Shown here: positions 1 through 8,339 of the stretch, piece by piece
Numbering within the stretch: position 1 is the stretch's first letter
Layout: every line of letters starts with the position of its first letter
Assembly (NCBI GenBank): GCA_001970855.1
Contig: LSSN01002147.1
Span: 1 to 14,162 of the forward strand
Length of the DNA: 14,162 nucleotides
DNA from: Smittium culicis
Taxonomy: Eukaryota; Kickxellomycota; Harpellomycetes; Harpellales; Legeriomycetaceae
Direction: 5' to 3'
Position numbers and translations under genes: made by a program
The notes under the pieces: generated by a model
Told to the model about the DNA's origin: nothing
Database searches by the model: none
What the model saw: only the letters and a program-made list of their open reading frames with translations

Positions 1-1685
1 AAAGGGCTAATAAGAAGCAGTTTTTTTTTGGATTAACCCTTTCTTGGGCGGTAGACTATTTTTGACACTCTAATTATAGCCAATTATGTTCAATTATAAC
101 ATTTTAATTGCGAGGATTTAAGATATATTGGAGTATAATAAAATAGTATCAAATAATAAATTTACTTATAAATCGTAAACAAATCATATATTTGATTTTT
201 TTTATAGAGCGTTGAACGGTAAAGGGTAAACAGATTAGCCGTATAGTAATAAATTTGTTGCTATTGGGATTCTTCAGCATGGCCAATATGAATTGATGGC
301 TATTTATTGGGTGTTGCCAGTGGTAGGTTTATTGGCGTTTATCGTGATGAGATTATTGGGCCAGCGGCGAGTGATAGTGTGATTAGGAGCTTATTTATGG
401 GCAATTTAGGAGGAAATCAAAAAATATGAATGTGAAAAGTTGCAGTTTTCTTTTTTTTTTATTAGGTAAAAACTTGTCGTATTACATAAAAGTCGAATAG
501 TTTATAGATTGATGATGATTGTCGAATGCAAAAATGGGAAGAATTGGGGTAAGCTTAGTTAGCCAAAGTAAACTAGTATTCTGGCCAGTAGAGTAACGTC
601 ATGATCGTTTAAAGTGAAGATATTATGGCAACGATTTGGGTTAGTGGCTTGAGAACGGCTATTTTATAGGCGAGGTGGGAGGGTTTAAAAAGCGTGGGTC
701 TTTAAACAGACCTTCAAATTGCGTTGATAGAAGTAGAATTGGAGACTTTGCGTTACCGTCAGCGCTTTTATGATAAACAGACGGTTTGTGTTAGGAGAGT
801 ATATATACGTTATACAACTGACTGATGCGAGAGGGACTTGTTTTAAGAGCCTGCTCAGGAATAGCAATCAAAAGAACTGACGAATTGCGAGCACTATCAG
901 TAATTTAATTCCGAGCCTTCGCCACACACAACCCAGAACAGAATACTTCATATATAAGCGTCCAAAACCTATACAAATTAATACCAAGCAGCTGACGAAT
1001 AGATGAACCGTATTATTAATAGGCGCAACTTCGCGTAGAAAATTGATACAGCAGAAGCGCTCTTATGAATATAAAGTCGTTAGTTCTCGCCAGCCTTTTT
1101 TTTTTTTAAGGAATTAAGATAGAGATGACCGAGTGCTGATATTCCCGGATTAGCAACGCACGTATGAGCATAAATGTCTGCTTGTTTATACGAAACTTTA
1201 AAAGGCATTGTATTACAAAAATGGGGGCGGCTATTCTGGGTATGGAGCGGAAACTGCCTTTAATGCCGAAACCAAAAAGAAAATCCGAATAAATGTTAAA
1301 GCGATGGGCAAAGACGAGATACGGGTGTTTGGGGGATAGGAGGCCTATTGAGAAGCAAAACAAGCAGTCGATTTAACGGAAGAAGCGATATGTGGAGGGG
1401 CGGAGGGAAGAAATTGAATGTCGAAAATCAGACATAAAAAAAATACGAAAGAGATTTCTCAAGTTCAATCGCCCTTTTATTTTATTTTATTTTTTTTTTT
1501 GCATTGCTGGTGGAGATCGGAGTTTCCTTCGCTATTTAATATATAAATGGGGAGATCTGGTCAATGAAAATTGCTGAGGATCTTTTACATTGTTACCTGA
1601 TTGTCTCCAAACGCTATTGGCTGAACACCTCCACCGGCATTTTCCAATCCTTCCCCCTTAATTCTCCAAACATCCAAAAAAATTT
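1..1685. other. Gene-free left flank, purine-rich and higher in GC
   Basis: I find no gene here. By eye the GC content is near 40 percent in places (for example 541-600), against roughly 25 percent in the right-hand desert, and the + strand carries more G than C until about 1580, where it turns C/T-rich. Reading frames are short and broken. The longest coding-like pieces on the + strand are 239-381 (a hydrophobic stretch), 706-825 (a charged stretch) and about 1202-1340. None matches a family I know, and all are interrupted by several stops. The region could be a decayed gene, or the upstream region of a gene lying beyond the left edge. Neither can be shown from the sequence alone. Confidence 0.5.
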
Positions 1686-1860
1686 CTCTTTTTTTTTTTT
1701 TTCAAATAAAAGGCCACACTTAATTCCCAAAATAGATTGATATCCCGTTTTTTTTTCGATCTAGATATATCACCCTCTCCTTCCTCCTTCTTCCTTCCTC
1801 CTCACCCATCCTAACTACACTTTGCGTTTAAACACATCCAACTACTAACTACTCTATAAT
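1686..1860 (+). promoter_or_regulatory. C/T-rich leader and promoter of HMG-CoA synthase
   Basis: The 175 bases before the ATG are strongly pyrimidine-rich on the coding strand, most clearly at 1771-1805 where C/T triplets repeat. Such tracts are common just upstream of transcription starts in fungi. ATCACCC at 1769-1775 matches the first seven bases of the classical sterol regulatory element ATCACCCCAC, but the remaining three bases do not match. TACTAAC at 1843-1849 looks like a yeast branch point and a TAG lies at 1875-1877. I do not call an intron there, because the codons it would remove encode residues conserved in the family. Confidence 0.45.
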
Positions 1861-3695
1861 ATGACTAATCCCGCTAGACCTGAAAACGTTGGAATCAAAG
1901 CCATCGAACTATACTTCCCAAAAAAAGTACTTTACTATCCTTACTATTATGAACTCTTATTCTACTTTTCCTACCTACAATAATATCCCCATATATACAT
2001 ACTAACCCATACCTATCTGATCTCTCTGTTCTGTTCTGTTCCATTCTATTCTATTCTTTCTTTTTCTGTCTAGTTTGTCCACCAAGATGAGCTAGGTAAT
2101 TCTTTATTTTTTTTTAACGCCAATTTCCTTCACTTTTACTAGTAATACATAAATATTGATCATGTTTCTTTTATCTTTTCTTTTTTTTTTCAAATACAAA
2201 TTTAGAAAAACATGACCGCGTTTCTCCTGGAAAATATACCATTGGTCTTGGCCAGGATAAAATGTCATTTTGTGACGATAGAGAAGGTTTTTAGTTTTTT
2301 TTATGTTGCACCAATTAATTCTTACATATTCAAAAATCCTTCCCTAAACCTTTTATTTTTATTATTTTTTATAATACACAACTTAGATATTGCATCAATG
2401 TGTTTAACAGGTAACTACTATATCCACAATCTTATCCACTTAACATTATATCCTCTATCTCATTTTCTTAATACTACTTCCCGCAACCTTCATCTTATTT
2501 AAAATAATGTTTATTTTTAACTCTCTAAATAGTTGTCAAGCAATTCATGAGCAAGTATAACATTGACTACAAAGATATTGGTCGCTTGGAAGTCGGAACT
2601 GAAACCTTGATTGATAAATCAAAATCAATAAAGTCTTTCTTAATGTCCCTCTTTGAAGACTCTGGAAACTTCTCAGTCGAAGGAATTGACACTACTAACG
2701 CTTGTTACGGAGGAACCTCTGCTTTGTTTAATGCTTTCCAATGGGTAGATTCTAGAGCTTGGGATGGAAGACTTGCCCTTGTCGTTGCTGGTGATATCGC
2801 TGTCTACGCCTCTGGAAATGCCCGCCCCTCTGGTGGTGCCGGTGTTTCTTGCATCCTAGTTGGTCCAAACGCCCCATTGTCCATCGAATTCCCAATCAGA
2901 GGCACCTTTATGGAACATTGCTACGATTTCTATAAACCTGACTTGTCTTCCGAATTCCCAACTGTTGACGGCCCTCTCTCTGTTGTTTCTTACTTGAAAG
3001 CATTGGACTACGCATACCTCGGCTACTTGGAAAAACTCGAAAAGACCGAAAATATTGAACTAGCATCTCTTGCTGATATCGACTACCTCGTATTCCACTC
3101 GCCATACACCAAACAAGTCGCTAAAGGTTTCGCTCGCTTACTATTTAACGACTATTTACGCGACCCAACTAACCCTGATTTCTCTGAAATCGCCGCTCAA
3201 TTCCCAAATGAAACTTTGGAATCCAGTTATACCAACAAAAACTTGGAAAGATTACTAATCACTCTTTCTAAACCTCTCTACTCACAAATGACCGCTCCCT
3301 CATTACTTGCTGCCAAGAACATTGGTAACATGTACACCGGCTCTGTATTCTTTGGGCTTGCTTCCCTTTTATCATCCACAAGTAACTCATCCGGCCTATC
3401 CCAAAAAAGAATTGCTATGTTCTCATATGGCTCTGGGTGCGCTGCTTCTATGTACAGCTTCATTGTAACTGGAAATGCTTCTTCTGTTGTAGAGAAAATC
3501 GACTTGGAAGCTAGACTAAATGACAGAATCGCTGTTTCCCCATCAAACTTCGAAGCTATCATGAGCCTCCGCGAAAATGTCCATAACAAAGTCTCTTACT
3601 CCCCACAAGGTCCTGTTTCTGAGCTGTTTCCCGGAACTGTCTACTTGGACTCTGTTGACTCCATGTGGCGAAGAAGCTACAAAACCTCCCAATAA
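1861..3695 (+). CDS. ERG13: Hydroxymethylglutaryl-CoA synthase (five exons)
   Basis: This cytosolic enzyme condenses acetyl-CoA with acetoacetyl-CoA to give HMG-CoA, the substrate of HMG-CoA reductase in the mevalonate/ergosterol pathway. The exons I deduce are 1861-1926, 2074-2095, 2206-2286, 2387-2410 and 2533-3695. Joined, they give 451 codons plus stop, slightly shorter than the 491 residues of yeast Erg13. Conserved blocks include [15 protein letters not shown] near the N-terminus, GKYTIGLGQ at about 39-47, [16 protein letters not shown] with catalytic Glu88, NACYGGT with the nucleophile Cys122, [20 protein letters not shown] with catalytic His253, GNMYTGS, FSYGSG and WRRSY near the end. 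Spacing of the three catalytic residues fits human E95/C129/H264. Thr257 stands where homologues usually have Cys (HSPYC/HVPTC). The ATG at 1861 is chosen because the peptide after it aligns directly with fungal N-termini. The exon joins are inferred from protein conservation, not from transcripts. Confidence 0.97.
2000..2006 (+). promoter_or_regulatory. Branch-point motif TACTAAC in HMG-CoA synthase intron 1
   Basis: TACTAAC is the strict branch-point sequence of budding yeast introns. Here it lies inside intron 1 (1927-2073), 67 bases before the TAG acceptor, which makes it a plausible branch site. The other introns of this window show only looser versions, such as CTTAAC in intron 4 and AACTAAT in bL27m intron 2. 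Confidence 0.5.
2026..2060 (+). repeat. Five-base-period pyrimidine repeat in HMG-CoA synthase intron 1
   Basis: Seven consecutive five-base units read CTGTT three times, then CCATT, CTATT twice and CTTTC, all in one register. The repeat lies between the TACTAAC motif and the acceptor, so it also forms the polypyrimidine tract of the intron. Confidence 0.8.
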
Positions 3696-4348
3696 TCTTT
3701 TTTTTATAATCATCTTTTTTTTTTTTAGATATTTATCTATATGAGCGGGATAGCACTCACCCCCTTTACCCTTTTTCATTACTTTGTCTTCCTATTTTCT
3801 CTGATAACTCAATCCATAACACGATTTTTTTAACCTCTCCTTTATTTTTGATATTCCATTTTTTATCATTGCTCATCACCCAATAAATTCATCTTTTTTT
3901 TTACTTACACTTTTATTTTTTTTTTGTCTTGAAGTCTGTATATTATGAATCATAATTGGCTAGAGCCTAATCTTAATCATGGAAATAATTAAATGTTATT
4001 GGCAAACACAGTATTTAAGATAAAGCCATATTCGATAATTAAATCTGAGCTGATCTGAAAGCACTGAAAAGTTTTTTTTATTTTATTTTTGGTAATCTAT
4101 CAGTGGCTAATTATTTCGTTGCACCTAATCAAAGAATTCATACAGCTGTTTTTTTTTATTTTAATTTCATATTTTCATTGTTTCAATTGAAAATTAACTT
4201 TATAGTCCAGAGCTTGGAAACAAAAAGCACGCTAATTATACGAGTTGCTCTTAACAAGCAAGAGAAAATAAGAATAACCGTCCGAATCGACACTTCTACC
4301 AGAAATATCGCTATTAAGAGGGTACAATTTTTCATATAGCAAAGAACA
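3696..4348. other. Spacer between HMG-CoA synthase and bL27m
   Basis: This spacer of about 650 bp holds the 3' end of HMG-CoA synthase and the promoter of bL27m. It has several long T runs just after the HMG-CoA synthase stop, an AATAAA at 3882-3887 that could be a poly(A) signal, and an inverted repeat at 3942-3956 (ATTATGA, one base, TCATAAT) whose centre TGAATCA is close to a Gcn4/AP-1 site. An open stretch at 4103-4339 has no ATG start and resembles nothing I know, so I leave it out as a gene. Confidence 0.5.
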
Positions 4349-5444
4349 ATGCTTTTCAATTTCTTTAAAACCAGCGCATCGAATCTATCGATCCATGCCG
4401 CAAATCTAAACATCAAGCAAACTTTAAACACAGGTAAATCGCTAACCTCAAAAAAAAAAAAACGCAATTTTATTAATATATATATGTCTTTTATTTTCTG
4501 TTTCAGTATGAAATTTTAATCATTTTTGCCGCTTTTGGAAAAAATCATTCTACTCATTAATTATTCTTATAAGAAAGTTAGTTGCAGTTGATTGTTTTTT
4601 ATAACTAGTGTATAAAATCGCAATAATTACAATAATAATTGTCACCGATTAGGCGTTTATTCGATTCCATTCACTTATGCATGCTTTTTTTTTTTAAAAT
4701 TTTTGTTTGAATTTGTTGTATAGTATGGAATCTCCAGGTCCGTAATGCGTCAAAGAAAGCTGGTGGTTCCACTAGAAACGGCAGAGATAGTGCTGGTCGA
4801 AGACTGGGAACCAAGAAAACCGCTGGTACGTTTGTCTTGTCTTGTCTTATTTTGCTTTGCTTTGCTTTGCTTTATTAACTAATCGCACTTATACCTTTAC
4901 TTAAAATGACCAGCTTTTTTAATTACTTTATCTTTTATAACCATTATTGACATTTAACTATAAAAGATTAATGCTGAACAATGAACGCAATTTTTATTTT
5001 TATTTTTATATTATTTTTATTTTTAATTAGGCGAGTACGTTATTCCTGGAAATATTCTTGTTCGACAAAGAGGAACTAAATTCCACCCTGGAGAAAATGT
5101 AAATTTCTTTTTCTTTTTTTTTTTTCTTTTGCAAGCGTTCAAATATTTTATTAAAATAAATAATTGAGGGGGTTTTTTTTTATTTGTAGGTAGGAATAGG
5201 CAAAGACCACACACTGTTTGCGCTGTCGCCAGGGTACGTCCGCTTCTATAAAGAGATGTACAACAAGAAGGAGCGACGAATCATCGCCGTTGCTCTTGAA
5301 AAGACCGACTATGCCTTCCCAAGAGATACCAGCCTCCCCAGAAAGCGCGGGTTTTTCCTCGTTGACCGCACAAGGATGAAACAGGAAATCATCGATACCC
5401 GCAATAAATACCTCTCCGAAAAAGAAGCCCTATTTAACCAATAG
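4349..5444 (+). CDS. MRP7: Mitochondrial ribosomal protein bL27m, Mrp7 type (four exons)
   Basis: bL27 sits near the peptidyl-transferase centre of the large subunit; this is the mitochondrial form encoded in the nucleus. The exons I deduce are 4349-4433, 4724-4825, 5031-5098 and 5190-5444, giving 169 codons plus stop. Residues 1 to about 34 are rich in Ser, Asn, Lys and hydrophobic residues and lack acidic residues, as expected of a mitochondrial presequence. The bL27 core follows at about 35-105, with [20 protein letters not shown] (38-57), [20 protein letters not shown] (69-88) and GKDHTLFAL. The charged C-terminal part, about 106-169, resembles the extension of fungal Mrp7, though yeast Mrp7 is much longer. 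Intron 1 (290 bp) is the longest in the window. CTG encodes the conserved Leu56 and the Leu of FAL. Confidence 0.95.
4831..4875 (+). repeat. Five-base-period repeat in bL27m intron 2
   Basis: Nine units lie in perfect register just after the donor at 4826: TTTGT, CTTGT twice, CTTAT, TTTGC four times, TTTAT. The other end of the same intron (4991-5020) is built of TTTTTA hexamers leading to the TTAATTAG acceptor at 5030. The sequence suggests slippage expansion, not a transposon. Confidence 0.85.
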
Positions 5445-6004
5445 ACATTTTTCTCTAAAATATAATATATACTAATTATAAAATAACTCCCATCTGCTTT
5501 AATAAACTTTGATTTTAAATATACACGAACATCAAACCATCTAAATCCCCTATTTTTTTCCATACATCGTTTTCTCTCTCTCCCACTCCCCTTTTCCAAC
5601 TGCTGTTATTTTTTTCATGTTATTATATTATGATAATTAAAAAGCGTTGTAAGAGATATAAGCTTAATAGCTTTATTATAGTAAATATATATCTAATAAA
5701 AATACAGGCGCTGGCTTAAACAAAAAAAAAATATAATCAGTAAAACATAAATTTAGTGAGGATAAGATGCTCATAGTCGTAGAGCAAGAAAATGCGAAAA
5801 CGGAAATTAAAGGTATTTATAGAAACCAATACTATAAATAAATAGGATGGGATTGAATGTGTGAGTGTGTGAGGTGGAATGGGGGAGCACCCCCCCCCCC
5901 CCATCAATTGAATAGCAGCTGGTTATAAAAGTTCATTAACGGTTGCAAAGATGTAGACTTTAGCTGTTTAGATAAATAAAAGAAAAAATAGGAAGAATTC
6001 AGCT
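5445..6004. other. Convergent 3' spacer between bL27m and dsc3
   Basis: This spacer of 560 bp lies between the stops of two genes that point at each other. AATAAA at 5501-5506, 57 bases after the bL27m stop, is a likely poly(A) signal. A GT-rich stretch at about 5859-5877 leads into the G5/C13 element listed separately. I see no open frame of note. Confidence 0.6.
5881..5902. repeat. C13 homopolymer with facing G5 (possible hairpin)
   Basis: GGGGG at 5881-5885, then AGCA, then thirteen C at 5890-5902. G5 can pair with the first five C across a four-base loop. It is the only C run of this length in a window full of A and T runs, and it lies in the shared 3' region of two convergent genes. Confidence 0.8.
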
Positions 6005-7156
6005 TTAATTTAAGTATCTAACTAACCCAAAAGTCAAATTGATCACAAATCCTCCAATAACTCCAAACATTATTCTCGTTGGGAAAACGCTCCTATTTCG
6101 CCCAAGCCAGAAAAATGGGATTATTCCTCCAAAAAACCCTATCGTCATCCCTACCAAAATACTCATCATGAGTGACAGCATATCTATTCATAAAACATAC
6201 AATCAGAAAAAACACACTTTTAAACTATATCATTACCACTAAATAAATATTTTTCAAATAACATTAATAATTAATGATAATAAAAGAGCTTTTACTTGAT
6301 TCTAGAACTTGCTCGTTTTGGTTACTATTCATCCAAGACTCTTCGATTTCTCTCATCCTTTGGTAATCGCCTATTTGATACAAAAAAAAAAAAAAAAGGG
6401 TTTTACGGATTAAAAACGCATTTCAAAAGCATAGAATAAAACTAATCGAACTCGACAATAAAGCGTGAATTGTTGTCTTTTGCAATATTCAATCGATAAA
6501 TAAATACAAACTGTTTATAAAAATTTTTTCCAACCCAAAAAAACCAATTGAATTATATAAAAGTGTTACTTATAAAGCCCTCAGTTCCGTGGGTTGAATG
6601 AAAATTTCTTCTTATTTCTTCAATCTCCTCTTCAGATATCCCAGCCTCAAGCAGTCTGTCAAAGCCAAGATTTCTATTATCTTCTCTCTATATAGTATGT
6701 TACAACAAAAAAAAATTTTATGAACCGAATCTAAAAAAAAGCAGTAAAAAAAAAAAAAAATACTAGTACCATTGGTTGTTGCCCATTGTTAGCTTCGATG
6801 TCTGATACTAAACAATGGATAAAATGGCTTTCGCCACCATTTGCGCCTTCTGGAAAGCATTGGCGAACTGTCTGAGAATCTTGCAATATTCTTCCTGATT
6901 TAATAAGCCTCAAGAATTTCTGATTGAAACTAGGCAATTTTTCTTTTATCTATTTAACATCAATTCTTTTTAACATCATTTTTATATCAGAGCCCCCCAA
7001 ACTTTATATGCCTTTAGAATCAACCATATTTATATTGATTACTTTGAATAATAAAATAATAAATACCTCATTTTTCAACTCTAAGATTGATGTTTCTGGA
7101 GACGCATCTATCTTTAAATCGTTTTCGGATTGCGTAAATCGAATCGTTATTTCCAT
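6005..7156 (-). CDS. dsc3: Dsc3-like subunit of the Dsc E3 ubiquitin ligase complex (five exons)
   Basis: The Dsc complex is a membrane ubiquitin ligase of the Golgi/ER in fungi; in fission yeast and Aspergillus it is required for cleavage of the sterol regulator SREBP. Exons deduced on the minus strand are 7156-7067, 6949-6770, 6687-6570, 6370-6296 and 6183-6005, giving 213 codons plus stop. Residues 1 to about 80 form a ubiquitin-like domain: a beta-strand start (MEITIRF), the SILELKNEIKEKLP helix, LRLIKSGRILQD at 43-54 and IHCLVSD at 74-80. Residues 97-124 (GFDRLLEAGISEEEIEEIRR, then FHSTHG) and an IEESW motif at 138-142 match the C-terminal Dsc3 domain (DUF2407_C). Two membrane helices follow at about 159-181 and 192-209, with the WLGRNR and NLTFG motifs. 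The exon joins are inferred from frame and family. The alternative acceptor at 6731 leads to a stop, so it was not used. Confidence 0.88.
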
Positions 7157-8339
7157 GATTTAGCCTCTATTGATAATATGTGTGAATTTGATTCTGCTAG
7201 TAGATTAAGACGTGGAAAGAGTATTATGTTATTTTTGATGATAAAATTTTATGTTAGACAAGGGATAATGCTAGTGGGAAAATAGCAATTGTTATAGCGG
7301 AATTGTGATTTAAACTAAAGAATTTGTATTATAATAAAATGAACCTTGAGCTCAAATAATTCAATTATGAGTTATAAAAGTTTAAAAATGTATAAGAATT
7401 CGCACTATTTTACTTGAAGGCTGTGGATGTACTGGTCCGATTATTTCCCAGATTTAGCCAATAGTTATTTATCTCTTTATAATCATAAGCTGATACACGG
7501 ATACTATTGGGCACATCTATCTCGTATAATTTGCAAAATGCTCATAATTCGGCAATGAAATCTACTGGATGCTAATTATTCATTGGCTTTTTCCATAAGC
7601 GAGAATAGCTTATTTCGCTCTCGACTTTTAATTGGCTTAAATTGCAGTACTATGGGGCACAGGAAAAATCAGACCAATAAATTAGTTCAAAAGCCACAAT
7701 AAAGGTAGTGTATAAAATGGGCCATACTGTGGCTAAACTTGAACACGATTCAAAGCTGTATTATTTTGTCGCTTGGAGCCATTAGCGAAAGTATTTTTAT
7801 TATAATCGTTATGGTTAGTCTATACATTATATATTAATCGATAGCTCACATTAATGGATTGCATTCAAGCTTTAGGCTGAAATTAAAGCAACGATTTAAA
7901 TATTTCTGAACCTTTTATTTATTTTTGATACTTGCAGTTGATATTTTTAGGGCGAATTTCCGTATACTAACAATACCTAAATGAGCTTATAAATATACAT
8001 GCTGGACGGGAGAGTGTGTTTTAAATTTATTAATTTTTGCGGTGAAAATTGGTGGAAATCATTCAATTTCAGCACCTATTTTTTTTTTTTTTTCAAGTTA
8101 ATATTTGTATTCTTGGTTTGTGAATACAAAATAAATTGCTTTACTTTAGAAATATAAAAGTTAGTATACTGAAATTTCCCATGCTTTGTAGCTATTGTAG
8201 GTTAATTATCTGAGCTTTATTTAATTATACTAGTCATTATGAAATAAAGTTATTGAAAAATTGATAAAAAAAATACATAATAATTTGGAAAATATAAAAG
8301 TTTAGAAGTAATGATCTATAAAACTCCTTAGAATTAGAT
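7157..8339. other. Spacer upstream of dsc3 and downstream of the GH72 gene
   Basis: This 1.2 kb spacer lies between two genes on the minus strand, so it holds the dsc3 promoter and the GH72 3' region. I see no gene. A T15 run lies at 8079-8093. TATA-like words occur at 7372-7380 and at 8151-8160 and 8291-8300 (AATATAAAAG), but none sits at a convincing distance from the dsc3 start. The patch 7430-7800 is somewhat richer in GC than its surroundings without a readable frame. Confidence 0.5.

Noticed and set aside
239..381. Hydrophobic stretch that faintly resembles the last helix of an aquaporin
   Set aside because: It is only about 47 codons long, has no NPA motif or other family signature nearby, and begins and ends at stops.
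1843..1877. Possible 5' intron end (TACTAAC, then TAG 26 bases later) overlapping the HMG-CoA synthase start
   Set aside because: The codons it would remove encode part of the ARPENVGIK motif that is conserved at fungal N-termini, and reading from the ATG at 1861 gives a direct alignment.
2212..2502. Open frame of 96 codons upstream of the HMG-CoA synthase main exon
   Set aside because: It runs through exons 3 and 4 and two introns in the wrong frame; the correct frame gives the conserved enzyme sequence.
3278..3589. Open frame of 103 codons on the minus strand within HMG-CoA synthase
   Set aside because: It is a shadow of the coding exon; the + strand encodes a complete conserved enzyme.
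4103..4339. Open frame of 78 codons before bL27m
   Set aside because: It begins with GTG, has no ATG and no recognisable domain, and lies where the bL27m promoter should be.
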